Program-made: the position numbers and the translations under genes
The notes under the pieces: model-generated
Databases searched by the model: none
What the model saw: the letters and a program-made list of their open reading frames with translations, nothing else
Told to the model about the DNA's origin: nothing
Assembly: GCF_003751625.1 (NCBI RefSeq)
Contig: NZ_RJUL01000003.1
Span: 434,001 to 498,000, forward strand
DNA: 64,000 nucleotides
Source of the DNA: Gallaecimonas pentaromativorans
Lineage (GTDB): Bacteria > Pseudomonadota > Gammaproteobacteria > Enterobacterales > Gallaecimonadaceae
Reading direction: 5' to 3'
Shown: one piece after another, positions 15,733 through 24,626 of the stretch
Position numbering within the stretch: the stretch's first letter is position 1
Layout: every line of letters starts with the position of its first letter

Positions 15733-18597
15733 TTACAGGGAGTAACGGATCCCTAGGGCAAAGGTGCGGCTGTAGAGCGAGTTGCCGAAGTTGTAGATGT
15801 CTTCGTTCTGATAGTAGGACTTGTAAATCTCTTTGGTGAGATTGGTGGCGTCCAGGGTCACCATCAGGTTGTCGGAGACGTTGTAACTGAGCTGGAAGTC
15901 CAGGCTCTGCTCGGGGCGGCGATACACACCACGCGGGTTGGCGAACTGTGCGGCCTCGTAGTTATTCAACCATTTGTCACGCCATACGTAGGACAGGCGG
16001 GCATCAATGGGGCCGTGCTCGTAAATCAGCACCGTGCTGTAGGACTTCTTGGACACCCCAAACATATCGCGGCTGATATAGCCTATTTTCTCGCCAGTAG
16101 TGATGTTGTACTGCGGCACATCCTGGCTGGAATCGAGGAAGGTGGCGCTGGCCTGGATGCCAATCCCATCAAGCCAAGATGGTAGGCCATCCGGGAAGTA
16201 GACAGTACCCAATTCAATCCCTTCGAGCTTACCGTTGGAGGTGTTATCCGGTCGGCTCAGGATGTAATCAACAGGAGCAGGGTCCGTCGGGTCCTGTGCT
16301 GTGTACAAACTCAACGAGTCATAAACCAGGCCATCGATTTTGCGTTTAAAGTATGTCCCGTAAAGCGCATTCCCCTTTCCAAAATACCACTCAAGAGACA
16401 AGTCATAATTCTTCGACTCCACGGGTTTCAGATTGGGGTTACCGCCCGACGCATCCCCGGTATCGGAGTTAGTCAGTGGCTTTTGCTTAGTGATGTGCGG
16501 GTTAAGTTGGCCAAATTCGGGCCGACGCAGGGTTTCGGTGTAGGCAAAACGCGCCATCAGATCGTCGGTGATATAAAAGCGGCCGATAAAGCTGGGCAGC
16601 AATTTGTCGTTGCTGGTTTTACCGTCCTTCGACACCATGGTGGTGGGCAGGCGGTTGCCATCGTCATCCTGTTGCTTGGTGTAGGTGTTGAAGGTCATGT
16701 CGGTATCCGACTTGACGTAACGCACCCCCATTTCGCCATCGACCCGGTGCCCGAACAAGTCGGTGTCAAAGTCGGTTTCCAGATAGGCCGCGTAGCTTTT
16801 CTCAGTGATATCAAAGGTCTTTTGCAGCACCAAATCGTAAGGGCTAAAGCCATACAGGCTGCGGTAAGCATCACGCTGGTCATAAAGGTTGTAGCCATTG
16901 GCCACTACCCAGCCGCTGGGCACATCGGCTTCGCCGTCAAAGAAGCTGGGGTTGATGTAGGTCATGTCGTCGGCAAGGGCGGTGTTGCTGGCAGACAAGT
17001 CACCATCAGCACCTCGGGCATAACTCTCGGCACCGCGGCGCTCATAACGCACCCCGGCCTTAAGGCGGTTAAAGATACCGGCATCGAGCAGGTAGTCGCC
17101 GTCCATGGTCCAGGCGATGGAATCGCCCTCGTCCTTGCCGCCGTTGTCGTACATCTGTGCCAGGTTCCACGGCACATCTTGCAGGTTTACCCGGGTTTGA
17201 TAGTCGTCTTGCACAAAGGCCCAGGCAGGCAGGCCGTTGTCGGCGTTAAAGTCTACCGCGACGTTGGGAATACCGATGGCATTGGCCCTAAGCGCCACAA
17301 AGTCGGTCTTGTACTTACTGGTTTGGTAGACCACTTCGGATTTCAGCTGAAAATCGGAGCTGATGTCCCACTTACCGCCCAGGGCATAGACATAGCTGTC
17401 GGTCTTGCTCTTGGTGTAATCACCGCTACTCCACACCGCTGGGCTACCAACAATACGGGATTTCACGACATTGGTGCCGTCGTAGTAGGTGGGCGCCGGG
17501 GTATTGGCCAAGTCGCCCCACCAATCCACATAGCTGAACAACATGGAGTTGAAGCTTTCGTTGCGAAAACCGTTGTAGAAGGTCTCGAACAGGTATTGGG
17601 ATTTGTCGTTCGGTGCCCATTGCAGCGAGATATTAAACGCCGGGCGCTCGCGCTTGCCGTTGAGATCGTTCTCAAAGATGGCGTCGCGAGACAGCACATA
17701 AGGCACGTCGGCTTCGGTAACGTTGCCTTCACTGTCTTCTAGATTAAAGGTCGATCCTGCGGCATTGGGCAGGCCGTTATCCAAGCCTTTTGGCCAGCCA
17801 TCAAAGATACGCACCAGATCATCGGCCCGAAACGGCACCACGGCGCCAGGGGTCACGTTCTGGTCGCGATAGTGAGTGCGAGCGTAAGAAACGTTCACCA
17901 GGGCGCCTACTTCACCAATGTTGGTGTCCCAGCGGTTACTGGCCAGGGCGCTGACGACAGGGTCGGTTTTGTCCGGTTGGTCGGCATAAACGCCACGGGC
18001 GGCCAGCACGAATTTGCTGCCGTCAAAGTCAAAGGGGCGCTGGGTGTGGATGTCGATTTGCCCGGCAATACCGCTGGAGAGCTGGTGGGCGCCACGGGTT
18101 TTGTAGACATCCACACTTTTCAAAAGGGCGGCGGGAATGTCTGCCACCGCCACCTGGCGGCCAGCGGCGGTAAAGATCTGGCGGCCGTTGACGGTGGTGG
18201 TTACATCGGTCAGGCCGCGGATGGTCACGGTGCTGACTTCACCGCCCCCACGGTCGGTGGTCTGCACACCGGTAACCCGTTGCAGCGCTTCCACCAGGTT
18301 GTTATCCGGGAATTTGCCGATGTCTTCGGCAACGATGGAGTCCACCACCTGCACGCTTTGCTGCTTGATGGCCATGGACTTGTTCAAACTGCCACGAATA
18401 CCGGTGACTTCAATGACCTCGGTATCGTCATCTTCTTTTTTCTTGGCTTTATTGGCCGGGCCATCGGGCTGTTGCTGATCTGCCGAAACAGCGGCATTGC
18501 GGGCCAGGGCCTGGTCGTCCTCCGGTGTGGCGGCCATGGCACCCATGGACGACAGCACCAGCGCGACAGAGGCGCTTAACATGCTTTTCTTGAACAT
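15733..18597 (-). CDS. TonB-dependent receptor for carbohydrate (arabinan oligosaccharides inferred)
   Basis: A 954-residue outer-membrane receptor with signal peptide MFKKSMLSASVALVLSSMGAMA (start 18597 chosen because the frame extends only 15 residues above it). EVIEVTGIRGSLNKSMAIK starts the plug, with DIGKFPDNNLVEALQRVTGVQ and VTIRGLTDVTTTVNGRQ; the C-terminus ends in ALGIRYSL, a normal beta-strand end with aromatic/hydrophobic residue. This is the sub-group common in polysaccharide utilisation by Alteromonadales and Xanthomonads. Adjacent GH43 and GH127 genes point to arabino-oligosaccharides. An AAGTATTGTATG-like motif lies at 18669-18680 upstream. Confidence 0.92.
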   Translation of the reverse strand: MFKKSMLSASVALVLSSMGAMAATPEDDQALARNAAVSADQQQPDGPANKAKKKEDDDTEVIEVTGIRGSLNKSMAIKQQSVQVVDSIVAEDIGKFPDNNLVEALQRVTGVQTTDRGGGEVSTVTIRGLTDVTTTVNGRQIFTAAGRQVAVADIPAALLKSVDVYKTRGAHQLSSGIAGQIDIHTQRPFDFDGSKFVLAARGVYADQPDKTDPVVSALASNRWDTNIGEVGALVNVSYARTHYRDQNVTPGAVVPFRADDLVRIFDGWPKGLDNGLPNAAGSTFNLEDSEGNVTEADVPYVLSRDAIFENDLNGKRERPAFNISLQWAPNDKSQYLFETFYNGFRNESFNSMLFSYVDWWGDLANTPAPTYYDGTNVVKSRIVGSPAVWSSGDYTKSKTDSYVYALGGKWDISSDFQLKSEVVYQTSKYKTDFVALRANAIGIPNVAVDFNADNGLPAWAFVQDDYQTRVNLQDVPWNLAQMYDNGGKDEGDSIAWTMDGDYLLDAGIFNRLKAGVRYERRGAESYARGADGDLSASNTALADDMTYINPSFFDGEADVPSGWVVANGYNLYDQRDAYRSLYGFSPYDLVLQKTFDITEKSYAAYLETDFDTDLFGHRVDGEMGVRYVKSDTDMTFNTYTKQQDDDGNRLPTTMVSKDGKTSNDKLLPSFIGRFYITDDLMARFAYTETLRRPEFGQLNPHITKQKPLTNSDTGDASGGNPNLKPVESKNYDLSLEWYFGKGNALYGTYFKRKIDGLVYDSLSLYTAQDPTDPAPVDYILSRPDNTSNGKLEGIELGTVYFPDGLPSWLDGIGIQASATFLDSSQDVPQYNITTGEKIGYISRDMFGVSKKSYSTVLIYEHGPIDARLSYVWRDKWLNNYEAAQFANPRGVYRRPEQSLDFQLSYNVSDNLMVTLDATNLTKEIYKSYYQNEDIYNFGNSLYSRTFALGIRYSL

Positions 18598-18668
18598 TCG
18601 TTCCCCCAACAGGTTTTTGTAACCGCAGGTCTTTGCCTGCACACTTTTTGTTTGCTGCTAATGATAAA

Positions 18669-18680
18669 AAGTATTGTATG
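18669..18680. promoter_or_regulatory. Candidate operator 1 (ATTGTAT motif) before the TonB receptor
   Basis: AAGTATTGTATG resembles the ATTGTATTACT word before the two GH43 genes and the symporter. It is the weakest of the four, sharing only ATTGTAT. Confidence 0.25.
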
Positions 18681-18740
18681 AAGATTAAATTTTCAACATT
18701 TATTTGTAATATTTTCAATTATTTATGAAGTTAAAATCAC

Positions 18741-18779
18741 AAAAAAAGGCACTACCCACCATGAGATGGGTAAAGCCTT
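18741..18779 (-). terminator. Terminator after the lectin-linked GH43 gene
   Basis: AAAAAAAGGC-ACTACCCA...TGGGTAAAGCC-TT forms a stem on the minus strand with a U-run, 70 bp past the stop at 18849 and upstream of the receptor promoter. 18598-18848 otherwise holds only promoter-like AT-rich DNA. Confidence 0.75.
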
Positions 18780-18848
18780 CTTCACTGACAAATACAGCCT
18801 TACCAAAGCCCTCTTAAGGCGGCGTAAAGTGCATTTTGCTGTTCCTCA

Positions 18849-20570
18849 TCAGGGGCGGCGCACAAAAAAGTGCTGACAGCGCCCGTCGGTTGCCGGCGCC
18901 TGGTTAATGGCGGCGCCATCGGCCAGGGCGCAGCTGGCCAGATCCAGGCTCTGCTGGCTGTGGCGGTTGATAAACTGCACCGCGCCATCTCCTTTCAAAT
19001 CCATCGACCATTGGCTTTGTGGCCCGCCGCAGGCCGCCATGACCACGGCTGCCCCAGCCGCCAGGGATTGGTCTTTTACTGCCAGGCACTGCTGGCTACC
19101 TTCGGGTGAAAGCTGCACATAGCCGCTGTCGGCTGCTTTCACTTGCCAGCGTTGGTCTTGGCCTTGGTCATAAGCGCGCTGCACCAACTGCCCCTTGGCA
19201 AGGCTCATTACCTTGCCGCTCTGGGCCGACACCAGGGCAACCGCTCCCAGTGGCAGAGCCTGCCACTGGCCAAGGGATTGGCCTTGCTGACTAAGGCTAA
19301 TCAGGCCGTCTTTACCGGCGCCAAGCTGCCATTGTTGGCAAGCGAGGTTTTGCCAGGGTTGAAGCGCCGCGCCGCAACTCTGGCCGGTCAAAAACCGGCC
19401 TTGGCTGTCTGCAAGGCGATACTGGCCGGCAAGCGTGGGGTCCAGCACCCAGGCTTTTTGCCCTTCAAGGAGTTTGCCGTTTTGGCTGAGCTGCCAGGTT
19501 GCCCCTTGCGGCACTACCGTCAACGGGCCGTTCTCGCCACTGGGCGCGGCTATCAAAGTTTGCTCGGAGGCGGGTTGGCCAAAATCGGGGCTGCCGTCTT
19601 GATGCCAGCCAAAGGGCTGGGCACGCAGGGAGCGGGTCAGGCCGCAGCCTTCGCTTTCCTTGCTGTTGCCGTGGTAGACCAGCCAGTTTTCTTTGCCATC
19701 CGGGGATTTGAAAAAGCCGTTATGACCGGGACCAAACACGCCATTACCGCGCTCAAACACCGGCTGGGCGGCATGGGTCCAGGCTTTAGGGTCCAGCGGG
19801 TTGTCGCCGGTCAGCTCAATCTGGGCCAGCTTGTAATCGGGGGTGTCGCAAAAGCTGGCCGAGTAAATCACAAAGGTGCGGCCATCGTGCTTAAGCACTT
19901 CCGGGCCTTCATTGACCTTGCGCCCGGACTGGGCCCAGGGCTGGGTAGGCCGGGTCAGCACCACTTTGGGGCCGGTGATGGTCCAGGGGTTTTTCATCTC
20001 GGCGATGAAGTTGCGCTGCTCGTCACCCACCCATTCGGACCACAGCAGATAGAGCTTGCCGCCGTGTTCGAGGTAGGTGCCGTCGATATTCCAGGTACCC
20101 GGCATGGGCGAGCCTTTGTAGCTGTAGGGGCCCATGGGGTCGTCACCGGCGCTTTCCAGCACCGACAGATGCTGGCCGTCGTAGTTTTCCTGCTTGCCGG
20201 AGGTGAACATCAAAAACCAGCGGTAGCCCTCGGGGCGCTTGAGGCGATGAAATTCAAAAGCCCAGAAATTACAGCAACTTTTAGGGTCGGTTTCTGACCA
20301 CAGATAAACCGGCGGCGCATCTTTGAGGCCAGCCAGGGTTGGGGATTTGCGCATCACCAACTGGGAGCTCCAGGTGGTGGTGGTCAGGTAGTAGTTACCG
20401 TCGAAGTACTCAAGCCAAGGATCGGCCCCGTTAGGGAAAATGGGGTTGGTAAAGCTGCCATCGACCTTGGCCACGTCGGACGAAGCAGTACTTTGCTGCT
20501 GGCTGGCACTGCAACCTCCCAGGGCTAGCGCCATGGCCAGGCTCAAAACGGCTACCTTCGGTGCTGACAT
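18849..20570 (-). CDS. GH43 lipoprotein (arabinan-active, inferred) with C-terminal ricin-like lectin domain
   Basis: A 573-residue protein. Signal peptide ends in lipobox ALGGC with Cys20, so it is a lipoprotein. The five-bladed GH43 domain (about 35-340) shows the catalytic base in PNGADPW (Asp50), the pKa modulator in WNIDGTY (Asp163) and the general acid in KVNEGPEVLKH (Glu221). From about 360 to 570 a ricin-type beta-trefoil follows, with repeated QxW-like units (WQLGA, QDQRWQVKA, SQWSMDL). GH43 enzymes hydrolyse arabinan or xylosides; the locus favours arabinan. The start MSAPKVAV is favoured over an upstream M by seven residues. Confidence 0.88.
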   Translation of the reverse strand: MSAPKVAVLSLAMALALGGCSASQQQSTASSDVAKVDGSFTNPIFPNGADPWLEYFDGNYYLTTTTWSSQLVMRKSPTLAGLKDAPPVYLWSETDPKSCCNFWAFEFHRLKRPEGYRWFLMFTSGKQENYDGQHLSVLESAGDDPMGPYSYKGSPMPGTWNIDGTYLEHGGKLYLLWSEWVGDEQRNFIAEMKNPWTITGPKVVLTRPTQPWAQSGRKVNEGPEVLKHDGRTFVIYSASFCDTPDYKLAQIELTGDNPLDPKAWTHAAQPVFERGNGVFGPGHNGFFKSPDGKENWLVYHGNSKESEGCGLTRSLRAQPFGWHQDGSPDFGQPASEQTLIAAPSGENGPLTVVPQGATWQLSQNGKLLEGQKAWVLDPTLAGQYRLADSQGRFLTGQSCGAALQPWQNLACQQWQLGAGKDGLISLSQQGQSLGQWQALPLGAVALVSAQSGKVMSLAKGQLVQRAYDQGQDQRWQVKAADSGYVQLSPEGSQQCLAVKDQSLAAGAAVVMAACGGPQSQWSMDLKGDGAVQFINRHSQQSLDLASCALADGAAINQAPATDGRCQHFFVRRP

Positions 20571-20664
20571 GCTTTTGGTTACTCCCCACATTCCACTGCC
20601 GGGGCGAGGCGCTGCGCCTCAAGCCCGGTAAGCCAGGTTGCCTGCCGCGGCAACCAAATTCACA

Positions 20665-20677
20665 TTTGTATTACTAT
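20665..20677. promoter_or_regulatory. Candidate operator 2 (TTTGTATTACTAT)
   Basis: A WTYGTATTACTW word about 95 bp upstream of the lectin-linked GH43 gene. It is shared with positions 21876-21887 and, inverted, 22094-22105. Confidence 0.35.
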
Positions 20678-20797
20678 ATGAGTGGAGTGTAAGAAGAACT
20701 GTTATCAGGTTCAACCCCAAAGTTAACCTTTTGGGAATGCCGTGAACGTAAAGATGAGGATTGTGAAGCAGGATGCAGCTTGCCAGACTGGTCTGAC

Positions 20798-20828
20798 CAA
20801 AAAAAGCCCCTTCCACGGACGAAGGGGC
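20798..20828 (-). terminator. Terminator after the endo-arabinanase gene
   Basis: AAAAAAAGCCCCTTC-CACGGAC-GAAGGGGC reads as a GC stem followed by U-run on the minus strand, immediately after the stop at 20837. Confidence 0.9.
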
Positions 20829-20836
20829 GCGGGGAC

Positions 20837-21859
20837 TCAGGGCTCCAGTTGGCTCTTAAAGCTATCCAGCACTTTTGGGTCGACGGTGGGCCAGCCGTCC
20901 TGCCATTCAATGGGGGCGATTTTTAGCTTTTGCAGGCCGTTGTCGGCCGCTTCATAGGCGTGGAACACCAGATAGTCTTTGCCATCCCAGTGATAGGCGC
21001 TGTTATGGCCAAGGCCCGGCCAAGCCTTATTCCCCTTAAGGAATACGGTGCCGCCACCATCCGCCATGTCTTTGCCGCTTTTATCCAGATAAGGCCCGGT
21101 AATGACCTTGGAGCGGCCCACCGCCAGGTGGTAGGTGCTGTTGACGCCACGGCAGCAAAGCCCAAAGGAAACAAAGAGATAGTAGTAATCGTCATGCTTG
21201 AAGATAAAGGGCCCTTCAATCTCGCCGGGGCCGGCTTCGCTGTCAGGGGTAAAAGCGGGGCGCTTTTGCCGGGCCAGGGAATACCACTGCTGGGGCTCGG
21301 CGATTTTGGTGAGGCTTTTATCCAGTTTCACCAGCTTGATGCCGTCCCAGAACGAGCCGAAACTCATCCAGGGGGTGCCGTTATCGTCGAAGGCCACTTG
21401 CGGGTCGATGGCGTTCCATAGATCCCGGTGCGGCACCGATTGCAGCACGATGCCTTGGTCCTGCCAGCCATAGTCGGGGCTATGAATATCCAGGGTTTTA
21501 GTCACCGTCACACCGATGGCGGAGGTGTTTTTGCCAAAGGCCGACGCCGAGTAGTACAGGTAAAACTTGCCGTCATGGTGCACCACATCGGGCGCCCACA
21601 GGTGGCCGGCAAAGTTGGGAATGGCAGTGCGAGCCCAAGTGGGCTCGGGCTTGAATACCGGGCCGTCGAGGGTCCAGTGCACCATGTCTTTGGATTCATA
21701 GACGGTAATGCCGGGGCCGGTGGAGAACAGGTAATAGGTGTCACCGTCTTTGGCCATGGCCGGGTCGTGAATACTGACCTGCTGGGCACAGGCGCTGGCA
21801 CCCAAGCCCAGCAGCAAAGCGGCGGCCAGGGAGCGGATAAGAGGGAGGCGGGGCTGCAT
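20837..21859 (-). CDS. GH43 endo-1,5-alpha-L-arabinanase
   Basis: A 340-residue exported enzyme. The signal peptide ends GLGASACAQQ; cleavage by either signal peptidase I or II is possible. The base lies in VSIHDPAM (Asp32), a second acidic site in WNAIDPQVAFDD, and the acid in GEIEGPFIFKHDDYY. VSFGLCCRGVNSTYHLAVGRS followed by DGGGTVFL is the signature of arabinan endo-1,5-alpha-L-arabinosidases of the Bacillus ArbA type. It cuts the arabinan backbone outside the cytoplasm, feeding the neighbouring receptor and symporter. It is divergent from the GPH symporter across a ~350-bp promoter region. Confidence 0.92.
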   Translation of the reverse strand: MQPRLPLIRSLAAALLLGLGASACAQQVSIHDPAMAKDGDTYYLFSTGPGITVYESKDMVHWTLDGPVFKPEPTWARTAIPNFAGHLWAPDVVHHDGKFYLYYSASAFGKNTSAIGVTVTKTLDIHSPDYGWQDQGIVLQSVPHRDLWNAIDPQVAFDDNGTPWMSFGSFWDGIKLVKLDKSLTKIAEPQQWYSLARQKRPAFTPDSEAGPGEIEGPFIFKHDDYYYLFVSFGLCCRGVNSTYHLAVGRSKVITGPYLDKSGKDMADGGGTVFLKGNKAWPGLGHNSAYHWDGKDYLVFHAYEAADNGLQKLKIAPIEWQDGWPTVDPKVLDSFKSQLEP

Positions 21860-21875
21860 AACATCTCCTGTTAAT

Positions 21876-21887
21876 ATTGTATTACTT
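21876..21887. promoter_or_regulatory. Candidate operator 3 (ATTGTATTACTT)
   Basis: It lies 16 bp upstream of the endo-arabinanase start, with the same WTYGTATTACTW word as sites 2 and 4. The rest of 21860-22211 has no gene, only this site, site 4 and promoter-like AT stretches. Confidence 0.4.
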
Positions 21888-22093
21888 TTAAATCACAGTG
21901 AGTCTACCTGTGTTACCGGCAATGGCAAGGCTGCCCGTTGCCTTAAGCGTCAACCCTCAAGGGGTTAAAAATGCCGCCATCGCCCCGAGAGCGCCAACAA
22001 AAAACACAGTAACTATCAGACTTAAAAGAAAAAGTAGAAATCCAGCAAGACTACTCAGCGGGACAATCAGGCAGGCTTGCGCCCCAAACCATT

Positions 22094-22105
22094 AAGTAAT
22101 ACGAT
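22094..22105. promoter_or_regulatory. Candidate operator 4 (AAGTAATACGAT, inverted)
   Basis: On the other strand this reads ATCGTATTACTT, matching sites 2 and 3. It lies about 110 bp upstream of the GPH symporter start. Confidence 0.4.
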
Positions 22106-22211
22106 ACGACCTTACGTACACGTTAACAAAATCAACCCTACGCCATTACGACCCCGTAAAGCAGCATTTATACAAGGGATCGAATGGTTAAAACAACTTG
22201 GGGGAAGCGGT

Positions 22212-23609
22212 GTGAAAACCCAGAAACTGTCGGTACTGGAAAAGGTCGGCTTCGGGGCCGGTGACATGGCCGTGAACGTGGTGATGTCGTCGATGATGTT
22301 GATCATCACCTACTTTTATACCGACGTGTTCGGCATGAAGGCCTCGGATGTGGGCCTGTTGCTGCTGTTGGTGCGCTTTGTCGATGCCTTTACTGACCCG
22401 ATGATGGGCATGATCACCGACCGCTACACCACCCGCTGGGGCCGCTACCGCCCTTACTTCCTGTTTGTGTCGGTGCCTTTTGGCATCGCGGTGTTTTTAA
22501 CCTTCTCCACCCCCGATTGGGATTACAACGCCAAGCTGGTGTGGGCCTACGCCACCTATATTTTTGTGACCCTGATGTTTACCGCGGTCACCATTCCTTA
22601 TATCTCCATCATCGGCGTACTGACCGACGACCCCAAAGAACGCCTCTCCGCCAACGGCTACCGGCTGTTTTTTGCCAAGATAGCGGCCTTTTTGGTGACC
22701 ATCATCGTACCTATCCTGGCCGAGAGCTGGGGCGGTAAAGACCAGGTGGCCGCCGGTTACCAGGCCGCCATGGGCATCATGGCGCTGATGGCAACCTTGT
22801 TGTTTTTGTTCTGCTTTTTCACCACCACCGAGCGAGTTGAGCATAAGGTCGAGCACAAGCCATTCGGCCAGCAACTGCGGCTGCTGGTGAAGAACGACCA
22901 GTGGCTTATTCTCTGCGCGGTGTGCGTGGTGGGCACCATCGGTTATGTGGTGCGCGGCTCGGTGGCGGCCTATTACGCCAAGTATTACCTGGGCGGCGAC
23001 GCCAAGATGATGTCGATGTTCCTGTCCACCGGGGTGGTGGCTGCCATCCTCGCCATGGTGGTGTCTACCTGGATCACCAAGCGCTTTTGCAAGGTAAAAC
23101 TGTTTCGCATCAGCCAGATAGCGGTAGCCGCCATCTCCATCGTGATGTACTTCGCGGTGGGCCAAAACGACGTGGTGCTGGCCTTCGTGGTTTACTTTTT
23201 GCTGTCTTTGGTGGTGGATCTGCACGCCCCGGTGTTCTGGTCGGCCATTGCCGAAGCCGTGGACTACGGCCAGGCCAAAACCGGCAAGCGGGTGTCGGGC
23301 CTGGCATTTGGCGGCATCAGTTTTTGCCAGAAGGCCGGCATGGGCCTGGCGGGCTTTTTGGTGGGCTCGCTTTTGACCTACTTCAACTACCAGCCGGACC
23401 AAGCACAAAGCGGCTTTACCCTTAACGGTATCGCCCTGATGCTCTCCATTATCCCCGGCTTCTTCCACTTCCTGATGGGCGCCCTAATGTACCGCTACAA
23501 GATAACGGACAGCTTCTACCAGGAAATCAAAAAGGGCGTTTTGGAAGAGAGCGAGCCACAAGCGGTGGCCGCCCCTGTCGAGAACCGCCAGTTTATTAAC
23601 GCCAAGTAA
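22212..23609 (+). CDS. GPH-family sugar:cation symporter (arabino-oligosaccharide, inferred)
   Basis: A 465-residue inner-membrane protein with about 12 helices. GAGDMAVNVVMSS, DAFTDPMMGMITDRYTTRWGRYRPY and the mid-protein LFFAKIAAFLV are hallmarks of the glycoside-pentoside-hexuronide:cation symporters. The best start is GTG 22212 after GGGGGAAGCG; the frame runs upstream to 22077 without a ribosome site. A cytoplasmic GH43 gene follows after 14 bp, so imported arabinosides are probably cleaved inside the cell. Its regulation may share the ATTGTATTACT motif. Confidence 0.92.
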   Translation: MKTQKLSVLEKVGFGAGDMAVNVVMSSMMLIITYFYTDVFGMKASDVGLLLLLVRFVDAFTDPMMGMITDRYTTRWGRYRPYFLFVSVPFGIAVFLTFSTPDWDYNAKLVWAYATYIFVTLMFTAVTIPYISIIGVLTDDPKERLSANGYRLFFAKIAAFLVTIIVPILAESWGGKDQVAAGYQAAMGIMALMATLLFLFCFFTTTERVEHKVEHKPFGQQLRLLVKNDQWLILCAVCVVGTIGYVVRGSVAAYYAKYYLGGDAKMMSMFLSTGVVAAILAMVVSTWITKRFCKVKLFRISQIAVAAISIVMYFAVGQNDVVLAFVVYFLLSLVVDLHAPVFWSAIAEAVDYGQAKTGKRVSGLAFGGISFCQKAGMGLAGFLVGSLLTYFNYQPDQAQSGFTLNGIALMLSIIPGFFHFLMGALMYRYKITDSFYQEIKKGVLEESEPQAVAAPVENRQFINAK

Positions 23610-23623
23610 GTTTCGGAGCCGAT

Positions 23624-24571
23624 GTGACCTTACTGACCCCTCTTATCGAGCAGCGTGCCGACCCTTTTATCTACAAGCACAGCGACGGCTACTACTACTT
23701 CACCGCCTCGGTGCCGGCCTATGACGGCATCGAGCTGCGCCGGGCCAAGACCATTGCTGGCCTCAAAGACGCCGAAACGGTGATGGTGTGGCATAAGCCG
23801 GATACCGGCCCCTATTCGGATTTGATTTGGGCGCCGGAAATCCACTTTAACCAAGGCGCCTGGTACGTCTATTTTGCCGCCGCCCCCAGCCGGGAAATCA
23901 AAGACGCTCTCTTCCAGCACCGCATGTATGTTATTCGCTGCGAAGATGCCAACCCGCTGACCGGCACCTGGGAATTTCTGGGCCAAATCGATACCGGCAT
24001 CGACACCTTCTGCCTGGACGCCACCACTTTTAGCCACCAGGGCCAGCTCTATTACCTGTGGGCCCAGAAGGCCAACGACATCCCCGGCAACTCCAACCTG
24101 TATATCGCCAAGATGGACAAACCCTGGGCCATTGCCAGCGAGCCGGTACTGCTGACGGTGCCTGAATTCGAATGGGAATGCCGCGGCTTTATGGTTAACG
24201 AAGGGCCGGCGGTGCTGCACCGCAATGGCAAGTTCTTCATTACCTATTCGGCCAGCGCCACCGACGAGAACTACGCCATGGGCCTGCTGTGGGCCGATGA
24301 AAACAGTAACCTGTTAGACCCTAAGAGCTGGACCAAGTCCCAAACCCCGGTGCTGGGCAGCGCCATTGAGCACAACATTTTCGGCCCCGGCCACAACAGC
24401 TTTACCGTTAGTGAAGACGGCCAGACCGATCTGTTGGTCTACCACGCCCGCACCTACACCGAGATTGAAGGCGACCCCCTGTGGGACCCGAACCGCCACA
24501 CCTTCGTCAAGCCGCTGCGCTGGGATGAAAACGGCATGCCCGTTTTCGGCAGCGCCGCCATCGCTGACTGA
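23624..24571 (+). CDS. Cytoplasmic GH43 alpha-L-arabinofuranosidase-like enzyme
   Basis: A 315-residue protein with no signal peptide, starting at GTG 23624 after TTCGGAGCC. The N-terminus IEQRADPFIYKHSDGYY has the base Asp13, FCLDATTFSHQGQ the modulator, and MVNEGPAVLHRNGKFF the general acid Glu. It is a paralogue of the secreted GH43 at 52903 (shared QRADP, YYFTASVP, FGPGHNSFT and LVYHAR). It probably removes arabinose from short oligomers brought in by the GPH symporter, 14 bp upstream in the same operon. Confidence 0.9.
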   Translation: MTLLTPLIEQRADPFIYKHSDGYYYFTASVPAYDGIELRRAKTIAGLKDAETVMVWHKPDTGPYSDLIWAPEIHFNQGAWYVYFAAAPSREIKDALFQHRMYVIRCEDANPLTGTWEFLGQIDTGIDTFCLDATTFSHQGQLYYLWAQKANDIPGNSNLYIAKMDKPWAIASEPVLLTVPEFEWECRGFMVNEGPAVLHRNGKFFITYSASATDENYAMGLLWADENSNLLDPKSWTKSQTPVLGSAIEHNIFGPGHNSFTVSEDGQTDLLVYHARTYTEIEGDPLWDPNRHTFVKPLRWDENGMPVFGSAAIAD

Positions 24572-24589
24572 CCCGAGCACGACTCATTT

Positions 24590-24617
24590 CCCCGCCCTTG
24601 TGGCGGGGCTTTTTTTG
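24590..24617 (+). terminator. Intra-cluster terminator
   Basis: CCCCGCC-CTTGT-GGCGGGG followed by CTTTTTTT. It ends ten bases before the GH127 start, so it may lower rather than abolish GH127 expression from the symporter promoter. Confidence 0.88.
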
Positions 24618-24626
24618 AGGTTCGCC

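Noticed and set aside
16483-17742. 419-codon plus-strand open frame within the TonB receptor
   Set aside because: Antisense shadow; the receptor on the other strand is unmistakable.
19143-20297. 384-codon plus-strand frame
   Set aside because: Antisense shadow of the GH43-lectin gene, which has signal peptide, lipobox and catalytic residues.
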